From positions 89,284 through 153,283 of the forward strand of contig CAWDZB010000013.1 in the NCBI GenBank assembly GCA_963806685.1: a stretch of DNA of 64,000 bases, read 5' to 3'. A model generated the notes under the pieces. It did not search any database and had not been told where the DNA came from. It saw only the letters and a program-made list of their open reading frames with translations. The DNA is from DDH964 sp963806685. GTDB lineage: Bacteria; Desulfobacterota; Desulfuromonadia; Desulfuromonadales; DDH964. The position numbers and the translations under genes are program-made. Positions 16,877 through 25,191 of this stretch are shown piece by piece. The stretch's first letter is position 1; the number at the start of each line of letters is the position of its first letter.

Positions 16877-17859
16877 GGCGAGGCTCTCCGCGCCAGCAGC
16901 TGGAACCGGCTCAGGAATACCCAGCAGCGGGAAGCCCCGTCGAAGCCGTGCAGCGGATTGCCGGCGGGCAGGGTGACGATCGCCGCCGCCCCCGGCCAGG
17001 CGTGCCCCCAGCCGGGGAGGGCGATGCGGGTCACGGCACTTCCCGCGCGGCAGTTGGTCCAGTCGAGCTCCTCGATACCCTCCGGGGTGCCGGTAACCCG
17101 CTGTGGGGCGTCGCTGCAGCCGTCGGCGCGGCGCCAGAAGTCGACTGCCTCGGCTACCGAGTCGTAGCTGCGCTCCCCTCCCTTTTCCGGACTGACCCCG
17201 CCGTCGTAGGGGACGTGCCGGTCGGCGCGGCCATGGAGGATGAGAACCGGCACCGGCCGGGCAGGGTGCGGCAGGCGCCAGGGGGCCACCCCCTGCTCGC
17301 TGCTGCCGATCGCCCCGGCCATCACCGCCACGGCGGCGAAGCGCTCCGGGTGCTCGGCGGCGAGGCGGTAGGCGAGCATGCCGCCGTTGGACATGCCGAC
17401 CAGGTAGATCCGCGAAGGGTCCACCGGCAGACGCTCCTCAAGGGTGGCGAGCAGGCGCAGGATAGTGCCGACGTCGTCCCAGCCCTTGGCCTCGGCCCGC
17501 CCGCAGCAGAACCCGGCGTTCCAGTGCTGGAGCAGACCGAAGATGCCGATCCCCTGGGGATAGGTGACGATGAAGCGCTCCGTGTCGGCGAGCCGGCTGA
17601 AGCCGGTCTCCTTTTCCATCGCCGCACCGGTGCTGAAGGCGCCGTGGAGGACCACCAGCAGCGGTCGTTGGTCGGTGCCCAGTTCCGGCGGCACGTGGAC
17701 CAGGGCCGAGCGCTGCCAGCCGCGGGCGTCCTTGCCGAGGTCGAGATCGTAGGTCCGCGAGGGGATCGGGCCTTTCGTCGGCAGGGTGGCGCTGCAGGCC
17801 GCCAGCAGCAGGCAGAGCCCGGCGGCGAGCGGCAGGCGGGATGAGCGGAACCGGTTCAT
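16873..17859 (-). CDS. Lipoprotein esterase of the polyhydroxybutyrate depolymerase/feruloyl esterase type
   Basis: A 328-residue protein with a lipobox (LLLAACS) after a short signal peptide. The catalytic domain has LLVVLHGAFSTG, the nucleophile motif GMSNGGMLAY, LHGRADRHVPYDGG for the Asp region and GWGHAWPG for the His, the pattern of LpqC/PHB-depolymerase-like secreted esterases. The ATG at 17859 is preceded by GAGGAC. Its stop overlaps the next gene start by 4 bp, so both hydrolases are made together, presumably for envelope or extracellular substrates. Confidence 0.82.
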   Translation of the reverse strand: MNRFRSSRLPLAAGLCLLLAACSATLPTKGPIPSRTYDLDLGKDARGWQRSALVHVPPELGTDQRPLLVVLHGAFSTGAAMEKETGFSRLADTERFIVTYPQGIGIFGLLQHWNAGFCCGRAEAKGWDDVGTILRLLATLEERLPVDPSRIYLVGMSNGGMLAYRLAAEHPERFAAVAVMAGAIGSSEQGVAPWRLPHPARPVPVLILHGRADRHVPYDGGVSPEKGGERSYDSVAEAVDFWRRADGCSDAPQRVTGTPEGIEELDWTNCRAGSAVTRIALPGWGHAWPGAAAIVTLPAGNPLHGFDGASRCWVFLSRFQLLARRASP

Positions 17860-18046
17860 GGGCAATGTCCTCGTTGCGGGGCGGCAGGCACCGCCGGTTT
17901 CCTGGCCCATTATACCCAACCCGGGGCCGGGCGGGGGGAGATGGGCCGCAGCCTTGACGGCCCTTCGGCAGGGGTGTAGTAATGGCGGGCGTATGCGGAC
18001 GTTCCGGCTCCTCCCTTATCCCTCGCCTCCTGGAGAAATCCTGCCC

Positions 18047-18856
18047 ATGGACATGAAGCGTTTCAGTGCCGACCTCCTCGAAAAACTGCGCGCCAGCGCG
18101 CCGCTGGTCCACAACATCACCAACTTCGTGGTCATGAATTCTTCGGCCAACGCCCTGCTCGCCGTCGGGGCGGCGCCGGTCATGGCCCATTGCATCGAGG
18201 AAGTGGAAGAAATGGCGGGGATTGCCGGGGCGCTGGTGCTTAACATCGGCACCATCGAGCCGACTTGGCTGGAAGCGATGATCCGTGCCGGACAGGCCGC
18301 CAACCGTCGAGGGATCCCGGTGATTCTCGACCCGGTCGGCTCCGGGGCGACCCGGCTGCGCACCGCCGCGGTGGGACGGATCATGGCCGAGTGCCGGGTG
18401 ACGGTGCTGCGGGGCAATGCCTCGGAGGTATTGTCGCTGGCCGCTGCCGAGGTCCGCACCCGCGGCGTCGATTCGACGGTGGGGCTCGGCGCCGAGGTGG
18501 TCGCCGCGGCCCGGGAACTGGCCGCCGCCCGTGGCTGCATCATCGCCATATCCGGGGAGCGAGACCTGGTGACCGACGGCACCGCCGTCTATCGCATCGC
18601 CAATGGCCAGCCGCTGATGACCCGGGTGACCGGCATGGGCTGCGGGCTGTCGGCCCTGACCGGAGCCTTCTGTGCCGTCGCCGGCGACGAGTTGCTGGCC
18701 GCGACCGCTGCAGCCTTCGGCGTCTACGGCCTGTGCGGCGACCTGGCCATCCGCGTCAGCGACCGGCCGGGAAGCTTCGCGGTGGCCTTCCTCGATGCTC
18801 TTTTCAGCGTCGGGCGGCAGGAGATCGAAGCCGCGCTCCAGATCAGTGCCGGGTAA
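18047..18856 (+). CDS. thiM: Hydroxyethylthiazole kinase
   Basis: A 269-residue ribokinase-fold enzyme that phosphorylates 4-methyl-5-hydroxyethylthiazole for thiamine salvage. Recognisable blocks are PLVHNITNFVVMN, NIGTIEPTWLEAM, VILDPVGSGATRLR, VLRGNASEV and the catalytic TGMGCGLSALTGAF near residue 195. The ATG at 18047 has GGAGAAA upstream. It is divergent from the esterase pair. No thiD or thiE is nearby and no TPP riboswitch motif was found in the leader. Confidence 0.93.
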   Translation: MDMKRFSADLLEKLRASAPLVHNITNFVVMNSSANALLAVGAAPVMAHCIEEVEEMAGIAGALVLNIGTIEPTWLEAMIRAGQAANRRGIPVILDPVGSGATRLRTAAVGRIMAECRVTVLRGNASEVLSLAAAEVRTRGVDSTVGLGAEVVAAARELAAARGCIIAISGERDLVTDGTAVYRIANGQPLMTRVTGMGCGLSALTGAFCAVAGDELLAATAAAFGVYGLCGDLAIRVSDRPGSFAVAFLDALFSVGRQEIEAALQISAG

Positions 18857-19031
18857 TCTCTCCGGCGGCGTGCCGCGGCCCCGGGCCGTGCTATCGATGC
18901 TGCTGCGCCAGTGAACGGGGCTGACCGACCCGGAACCGGCCCTTCCTACCGACCGCCCTCGAGTCTCTTGCTCCCCACTGCTTCACCCGCACCCGTATTG
19001 TCATCTCCCCGGCTTTTGAGCCTGGCAAGGG

Positions 19032-22000
19032 CTAGCGGCGGAGGAGGGATTCCGGGTCGAGGGCCAAAAAGGCCGCGACGACCTCCGGGTCGAATTCGCT
19101 GCCGCCCTTGGACTGCAGGTAGGAGGCAATCTTCTCCGGCGGCCAGCCGGTACGATAGGGGCGGTCCGAACGCAGGGCGTCCCAGGTGTCGACAACGGCG
19201 AAAACACGGGCCGCCAGGGGGATCTGCTCCCCCTTGAGACCGCGCGGATAGCCGCTGCCGTCCCACTTCTCGTGGTGACAGTAGGGAATATCGAGGGCCG
19301 GCCGCAAGTGTTCGATGGGTGACAGTAATTCGTAGCCGAAGCGGGGATGCTGGCGCATGATTTCCCATTCCCCCTCGGTCAGCGGTCCGGACTTGAGCAG
19401 GATGCGGTCCGGGATGCCCATCTTGCCGATATCGTGGAGCAAGGCGCCGCGGCGGATGTGCACCAGCTGCTCCTGGTCGAAGCCCATGACCGTGGCGAGC
19501 CGCAGAGTCATCTCGGAAACCCGGCCCGAGTGGCCCTCAGTTTCCTTGTCGCGCAGGTCGAGAGCCCGGGACCAGCCTTCGATGGTGGTGTCGTAGGCCA
19601 GTCGCAGACGCATGTTGGAGCGCTGCAGGTTTTCGAAGAGGGTGGCTTTGACGATCGCGATGGCCGCCTGCGTGCCCAGGGATTCGAGAAACTCGTACCA
19701 TTCCGCCGGCGGTGTCAGGGGGGCGCGGTGGAAGACCTCGAGCACTCCCTGAACCTGGCCCTGAGCCACCAGCGGCAAGGCAACGCAGAAGGTGAAGTCT
19801 TCCCCCGCGGCCAGGGGGGAGGCGTGGAGGTCTACCCCCTGGGCAGGCCGGTTCAGGGTCAGACGCCGTCGGCCTTCGACCACTCGGGCGTACCAAGCCT
19901 CACCTACCGTGACGGGCTGCTCCCGTTCCGGTGGGGCCCGAAATCCCTGGCCAGCGGCAAACTCCAGGTCCCCCTTGTCCGGCCGGTAGAGAAGGACGCC
20001 TGCCGCATCGGCCTGCAGCTGGCTGCAGGCCTGTTCAAGAAAAACGGCAAGAGTCTGCCGAAGATCGAAACTGGAGGTGATGGCGAGATCGATATTGCGA
20101 AGGGCGAGCAGCCGTTGCAACTGGCGTTCGGTCTGCTCGTTCAACAGCGAGCGGTGCAGGGCACTGGCCGCGATATCGCCGATCACCACCAGTTGGCGCA
20201 GGGTCTGCTCCCGGACCGGACCTGCAAAGCCGGCACACAATGCCCCGACGGCCTGTTCGTGGGCAATCAAGGGAATGCAGACGAGATAGGCGAGATCCTG
20301 CATCAGGTCGGGCCGGGCGATGCGCGCATCGCCGGCAACGAGCTTATGCACCTGCGGTTGACGGGCCTCCAGGGCCAGGCGGGCGATCCCCTTCCCGGCC
20401 TGCAACTGCAGGCCGGTTGCCTTGGCCCACAATCCTCCCGCCTGCTCCATAACCAGGTCCTCGCCGGCTCCCTTGAAGAAGAGGAGGGAGACGGCCTGGG
20501 CGTGGCTCAATTCCTGAACGTTTTCGAGCGTGATGGACTGGATATCCGACCGGTTGCGCGCGGCCCGCAGCGAAGTGGTGACTTGGGCGAAGACCTCTAT
20601 CTCCTGTTGCCGTTTCTGCCGATCGGTGATGTCCTCGAGGGTTTCGATGACGGCGATGATTTCCCCCTGGCTGTTGCGGATCGGTGCGGCGCTGAAAAAA
20701 ATATAGCGGTCACGGCCGTTGAGATTGGGTAACCAGGCCTCCGCTTGCAGCCCGTCCTCGGCGAGTTCCGAGGGCCGCAGCAGGCGGTAGTTCCAGCGGA
20801 CCGGATCGAGATCGCTTTCGCCGGTGAGAACCAGGTCCGCCAGGCAGGGACGGGGGGCGGCGTAAAAGGCCTGCCACTGATCGCTGGTGCCGAGCATCAA
20901 TGGGGCGGGTTTGCCGCTGAGAATTTCCAGGGCGCGATTCCAGGCGATGACCTGGTGCGCGGTGTTGATGACGAACGTCGGAGCGCCGCTGTTGCACAGC
21001 AGGTTTTCGGAAAAACTCTTCTGTTCCTGGAGGGCAGCTTCGGCCTGCTTGCGCTCGCTGATATCGAGAAAGGTTCCGATCAACCCTCCCACGGAACCGT
21101 CGGTATTGTGGAAGACCGCCTTGGAGAAGACCACATCGTGACGACTGCCATCGGCATACTGGACCGAAGCCTCGTAAACCTGGGCGCCGCCGCTGTCAAA
21201 GAGGTCGAGGTCGGCCCGATGATAGACCTCGGCAAGGTCCGGCGGCGAGAGGTCGAAGACACTTATGCCCAGCAACGCTTCCCGACTGCGGCCAAGGTAG
21301 GCTTCGAATGCACGGTTGCAGCCAAGGTAGATCCCCCGGGTGTCCTTATAGAAGACCGGGTTTGGTATGGTGTCGATCAGGGTCTGGAGAAAGTGCAACT
21401 GTTCCGCAAGGGCGACTTCGTTCCCACGCATGTGGGTCAGAAGTTGCTGAAAGGTGGCAGCAAAAAGGCCTATTTCGTCTTTCCTCCGCAGCAGCGGCGG
21501 CGGCTCTGCCAAGCCGTTGCGGTCCAGATTCCGGACATAATCGGTCAGGGTTCCCAGTGGGGTGGTCAGACGGCGCATGAGCCACCAGACGAACCCGCCG
21601 CTGAACAGCAGCAGGCAGGCCAGGGCAGGAATAAAGAACCGCTGTGCCTGGCGGACCGGCGCATAGGCCTCCGCCAGAGGATAGGATGCGCCAAGAACCC
21701 AGTCTTCTGCAGACAAGGGCTTGAAGGAGCTTAGCGCGGGAGGAGTGCCGGGAGGTCTTGTTTCTCCGCTGCCTTCGGCCCCCTTGAGAGCTAGGTCGAA
21801 AAGGGGATCGCTATGGGCAGGGGCATAGGGCTGGAGCAGGCGCTGGCGGTCTGGATGGGCGATTAAACGGCGCTGCCGATCAAATAGAAAAAGAAAGCCA
21901 TTGCGGCCGACGGGATTTCCCGCCAATTGGCCGAGAAAATTGTTGTGAGCCAAAAACAGGCCGCCGGCCAGAAAGGCCTTGGCCTCACCCCGCTTATCAA

Positions 22001-22493
22001 GGATCGGGGTGGGGAAGAAGACCGCCGGCTCATTGTGCAGTGAGCAGAAAAGCGGTTGGGTCGTCGGGACCGGTTTACGGTCATTTGCCGCTTCGTTGCG
22101 GGACGAAAAGTCGCAGTTTACGCCGGATTCCTTTTCTCCGCTCATCGAACTGGCCACGACCCGGCCATCGGGACGGTAGAGAATCATGCCGGCATCGAAA
22201 TACTGCAGGAAATCCCGCCGGCCAGCCAGCCTTTTAGCCAATTGCTGCAACGAGCTTACCGGCTGCGGTTCGATGGCGGAGGCTTCAGCTTCGACGAGCC
22301 GCCGGGTGGTCTGTAATTGCCGGTCGAGCTGATCGGCGATGGTCAGAACCAGGGTATATTGTTGCGTGGAAACATTCTTCTTGAGCTGGCCGGTGAAAAA
22401 CCAGAACCCGCCCCAGCCCAACAGGCCAACAACGGCCACCATGAGCAGGGAGATCGCGGCAGTCATTTTCGATTTCAAACTGAGTTGCGCCAT
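19032..22493 (-). CDS. Multi-sensor HD-GYP cyclic di-GMP phosphodiesterase
   Basis: An 1153-residue membrane receptor. Domains in order: transmembrane helix (about 10-35), extracytoplasmic sensor (about 36-290), second helix (about 293-315), HAMP, two PAS domains (about 385-640, the first ending GTFLDISERKQAEA), two GAF domains (about 650-940), and a C-terminal HD-GYP domain with LLHDIGKMGIPD and HHEKWDGSGYP. The intact HD and GYP residues predict hydrolysis of cyclic di-GMP (or related dinucleotides). The ATG at 22493 has GGAAAAGG upstream. It is divergent from mtgA and monocistronic. Confidence 0.9.
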   Translation of the reverse strand: MAQLSLKSKMTAAISLLMVAVVGLLGWGGFWFFTGQLKKNVSTQQYTLVLTIADQLDRQLQTTRRLVEAEASAIEPQPVSSLQQLAKRLAGRRDFLQYFDAGMILYRPDGRVVASSMSGEKESGVNCDFSSRNEAANDRKPVPTTQPLFCSLHNEPAVFFPTPILDKRGEAKAFLAGGLFLAHNNFLGQLAGNPVGRNGFLFLFDRQRRLIAHPDRQRLLQPYAPAHSDPLFDLALKGAEGSGETRPPGTPPALSSFKPLSAEDWVLGASYPLAEAYAPVRQAQRFFIPALACLLLFSGGFVWWLMRRLTTPLGTLTDYVRNLDRNGLAEPPPLLRRKDEIGLFAATFQQLLTHMRGNEVALAEQLHFLQTLIDTIPNPVFYKDTRGIYLGCNRAFEAYLGRSREALLGISVFDLSPPDLAEVYHRADLDLFDSGGAQVYEASVQYADGSRHDVVFSKAVFHNTDGSVGGLIGTFLDISERKQAEAALQEQKSFSENLLCNSGAPTFVINTAHQVIAWNRALEILSGKPAPLMLGTSDQWQAFYAAPRPCLADLVLTGESDLDPVRWNYRLLRPSELAEDGLQAEAWLPNLNGRDRYIFFSAAPIRNSQGEIIAVIETLEDITDRQKRQQEIEVFAQVTTSLRAARNRSDIQSITLENVQELSHAQAVSLLFFKGAGEDLVMEQAGGLWAKATGLQLQAGKGIARLALEARQPQVHKLVAGDARIARPDLMQDLAYLVCIPLIAHEQAVGALCAGFAGPVREQTLRQLVVIGDIAASALHRSLLNEQTERQLQRLLALRNIDLAITSSFDLRQTLAVFLEQACSQLQADAAGVLLYRPDKGDLEFAAGQGFRAPPEREQPVTVGEAWYARVVEGRRRLTLNRPAQGVDLHASPLAAGEDFTFCVALPLVAQGQVQGVLEVFHRAPLTPPAEWYEFLESLGTQAAIAIVKATLFENLQRSNMRLRLAYDTTIEGWSRALDLRDKETEGHSGRVSEMTLRLATVMGFDQEQLVHIRRGALLHDIGKMGIPDRILLKSGPLTEGEWEIMRQHPRFGYELLSPIEHLRPALDIPYCHHEKWDGSGYPRGLKGEQIPLAARVFAVVDTWDALRSDRPYRTGWPPEKIASYLQSKGGSEFDPEVVAAFLALDPESLLRR

Positions 22494-22775
22494 TCGGCCT
22501 TTTCCAGAAACAGTGTTTTGAAATACTCCTATCCTATACAAAATCGCCGCGGATAAATCAATCATGTTGGGAAGCAGGGCCGAATGGTTGATCCGGCCGG
22601 AAAAGAGGAATCGGGTGCTGCCTCAGGGAAACCAGGAACATAGGTCCCGAAAAAACCTGCCGGGAGCGCAGCCAAAGGGTTGGATCATTTTTCCAAGGTC
22701 TCTCCCGTTTTTCAGCAAACTGTGGTAGCATCCGGCTCGCCCCGGATTCCCTTCACTCCATACTGGATTGTCCCG

Positions 22776-23588
22776 ATGTTGTCCCGTTTTCCTTCCCGCC
22801 GCCTGCGGTGGACCCTTTTCCTCGGCACCGCCCTGGTGCTGTTCCTTTGCGCCGGAATTGCCTGGTGCTGGCTCACCCTGCCCGACGTCTCCGTTCTCAA
22901 GGACCCCAAAGCGACGCTGACCATCGATGTGCGTGACTGGCAGGGAAAGGAACACCCCTTTCTGCTCGGACCGCGGAACCCGGATTGGACCCCGCTGGCC
23001 CAAATCCCCCCGGCCTTGAAGTGGTCGGTAATCGTCGCCGAGGACGCCAATTTCTACACCCACCGGGGGATCGACGTGCCGGCCATGAAGGAGGCGCTCA
23101 AGTACGACCTGGAGCAAAAGCGGCTGGCCCGCGGTGCCTCGACCATCACCCAGCAACTGGCCAAGAACGTCTTCCTCTCCCGCCGGAAGAGCCTGCTGCG
23201 AAAGGCCGAGGAACTGGTTTTGGCGCGACGCCTGGAGGCGGAACTGGGCAAGGAACGAATTCTGGAACTTTATCTCAACGTCGTCGAGCTCGGGCCGCTG
23301 GTCTACGGAGTCGGGGAAGGGGCTCGCTACCACTTTCACCAACCGGTTGCGGAGCTGACCCCGGCGCAGTGCGCCTTCCTCGTCGCGATCCTCCCCGGAC
23401 CGCGGGTGGCCTACAATCCGGTGCTGAAGCCGCGCAAGGTTCGGCGGCGGGCGGAGCACATCCTGCGGCTGCTGGCCGGGCGCGGTACCCTCGACAGCGA
23501 TGGCTACACGGCGGCGCTTGCCGATCTCCAAGGTCGGGAGCGGCCGGCGGTCAGAAATTCACCGGATCTGTTTCAGGGGAATGGCTAA
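22776..23588 (+). CDS. mtgA: Monofunctional peptidoglycan glycosyltransferase
   Basis: A 270-residue GT51 enzyme with one N-terminal membrane anchor (about residues 10-32). Motifs of the family are EDANFYTHRGID (catalytic Glu), RGASTITQQLAKN, RKAEELVLARRLE and ELYLNVVELG. It polymerises lipid II into glycan strands in the periplasm. There is no transpeptidase domain, so it is the monofunctional form. The ATG at 22776 is the most reasonable start; the ribosome site is weak, and in-frame starts exist upstream to 22680. Confidence 0.9.
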   Translation: MLSRFPSRRLRWTLFLGTALVLFLCAGIAWCWLTLPDVSVLKDPKATLTIDVRDWQGKEHPFLLGPRNPDWTPLAQIPPALKWSVIVAEDANFYTHRGIDVPAMKEALKYDLEQKRLARGASTITQQLAKNVFLSRRKSLLRKAEELVLARRLEAELGKERILELYLNVVELGPLVYGVGEGARYHFHQPVAELTPAQCAFLVAILPGPRVAYNPVLKPRKVRRRAEHILRLLAGRGTLDSDGYTAALADLQGRERPAVRNSPDLFQGNG

Positions 23589-23641
23589 GGGGTGGGAAGC
23601 AGCCGCCCCGGCCGGAGGGGTAGTTGTCTCCGGATTGCGGC

Positions 23642-24073
23642 TCAGACCAGCAGATTACGGATGGTTTGGCTGCGTTCCTGGCGGGTGGAATCACCGTCGG
23701 GGTTAGCGAGGTGGTCGGTAAAGCGCCCCAGGGATTGTCGGAAACCGGATGGGTCGATCCCCCGGGCGGCGAGGCCGGCAAGGGTTTCGCGCAGGCTGCC
23801 AAGGGCCGCGAGGAGCTGCGAAGCGTCGGCCCGGGCATAGTGCTCGCAGAAGTATGCGTGAAATTTGTGCAGGTTGCTCTTCAGGGCGTCGACCAGGGTG
23901 GCGCCGAGCGGATCGTCGCCGGACAGCCCGTATTCGAGTGCCCGCAGCAGCTGCCACTGGGAGCGAGGCCCGGCAACCAGCGGCGTTGGGCCGATCAGGG
24001 CGTAGATCAGCAGGGGGGCGAGGCAGAGCTGGATGGTCTGGGTTTCGTCGAGTTCCACGGGGGTACATTCCAT
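23642..24073 (-). CDS. Hypothetical protein, 143 residues
   Basis: A mostly helical soluble protein with one hydrophobic stretch near residues 16-33 and a central GDDPLGATLVDALKSNLHKF segment. No known family is recognised. The ATG at 24073 lacks a good ribosome site, and the same frame is open far upstream through the outer-membrane protein region, so the start is uncertain. It lies downstream of the beta-barrel gene beyond a strong terminator. Confidence 0.5.
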   Translation of the reverse strand: MECTPVELDETQTIQLCLAPLLIYALIGPTPLVAGPRSQWQLLRALEYGLSGDDPLGATLVDALKSNLHKFHAYFCEHYARADASQLLAALGSLRETLAGLAARGIDPSGFRQSLGRFTDHLANPDGDSTRQERSQTIRNLLV

Positions 24074-24154
24074 TGCGGGTTGGCGTTGCCGTTGGAGGAA
24101 TGCAAAGGGCGGGCCGCAGGGGTGGGGCGAACTCCGGCGCTGCTGGTAAGGGAA

Positions 24155-24194
24155 AACAAAGCGGGGCTGGCCAATTGGCCAGCCCCGCTTTGTT
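24155..24194 (-). terminator. Intrinsic terminator, 40-bp perfect palindrome
   Basis: A perfect palindrome of 20 bp per arm (24155-24194) lies 16 bp past the stop of the outer-membrane protein gene. On the minus strand it ends in GCTTTGTTTTCCC, which supplies a short U tract. It probably terminates the beta-barrel transcript. Confidence 0.8.
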
Positions 24195-24210
24195 CGGCAT
24201 TCCGTGGGGT

Positions 24211-24990
24211 TCAGAAGCGCACAAAGGCGCCGGCGTAGGGGCCGGAGAACTGGGTATCGAGATAGATGTCGCTCTCGTCGACCTTGACGTCGAAGTAGCG
24301 GTAGCCGCCATAGACGCCGACCAGCGGGATCGGGGAGAACTCGACCTGGCCGTCGGCATCGAGGAAGGAGTTGTCCTGGTACTTGAGATAGCCGACCCGG
24401 CCGACCACGGCGAGGTAGTCGGCAATGCCGACCCTCACCCGCGCGCCGATCGTCGGGATCGGCGCGGTGACCGACTCCTCCTCGTGGAGAGGGGTGCCGG
24501 TCAAATCCTCCTGGCCGTCGAGAGAGAGCTTGGCATCGACGATCTTGACCGCGATCTCCGGGCCCAGTTGGAAGCGTACCGGGAGGTCGTCGAAATTGAG
24601 GATGTTGTAGGTCAGGCCGACATCGTAGAGGTTGATGTCGACGTCGCTGCTGGTCTGGACGGAACCCGAATAGGTCTGGCCGTTGAAATTGACCGTGCGG
24701 TTGAGGGTTCCGTTGCCGGAGAACTTGATCGGCAGGTAGCCGGCGGCAAGGCGCAGGTCGCCGAACTGCAGCGCCACTTCGGCAGTGAGGTTCTTGCTGT
24801 CGTCGAAGCCGAGGTCCCTCTCCAGGTCGATGGGGGAGCCGGCAAGGCTGCCGCCGCTGACCGAGAAGTTCCCCTCCGGGGCCAGCACCTGGTAGCCGGC
24901 CTTGACCGAGACCATCTCGTCGGCCAGCGCGGGGACGGCGGCGAGGGCAACGACCGCAAGGGTGACGAGACAACGACTGACGGTACGCAT
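24211..24990 (-). CDS. Outer-membrane beta-barrel protein
   Basis: A 259-residue exported protein. A clean signal peptide (cleavage after VPALA, about residue 23) is followed by alternating amphipathic strands and a C-terminus ending in AGAFVRF, where the terminal Phe is typical of BAM-inserted barrels. It resembles small OmpW/OmpA-type barrels of about eight to ten strands; the ligand is unknown. The ATG at 24990 has a near-perfect AAGGAGG. It is divergent from gltB and followed by a strong terminator. Confidence 0.82.
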   Translation of the reverse strand: MRTVSRCLVTLAVVALAAVPALADEMVSVKAGYQVLAPEGNFSVSGGSLAGSPIDLERDLGFDDSKNLTAEVALQFGDLRLAAGYLPIKFSGNGTLNRTVNFNGQTYSGSVQTSSDVDINLYDVGLTYNILNFDDLPVRFQLGPEIAVKIVDAKLSLDGQEDLTGTPLHEEESVTAPIPTIGARVRVGIADYLAVVGRVGYLKYQDNSFLDADGQVEFSPIPLVGVYGGYRYFDVKVDESDIYLDTQFSGPYAGAFVRF

Positions 24991-25191
24991 GTGAGCCTCC
25001 TTAAATGGACGAATGGATAGACTGATCCCATTGCAGGTTGCGCACCAATTACCGGAAATCTTCGAACATAAATTGTCAGCAGCCGTTCTCTGCGGGCATC
25101 CGCCGAGGCGATGTGGTATAATGCGACCTCTTTTGCCGCCCTGCAGTGCCCTTCCGCGGCTCCGCCAACCGTGACATCGCGAGGTTCCACC

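Noticed and set aside
17860..18046. Possible TPP riboswitch before thiM
   Set aside because: The conserved CTGAGA and ACCTGATCTGGATAATGCC-like elements are absent from the leader.
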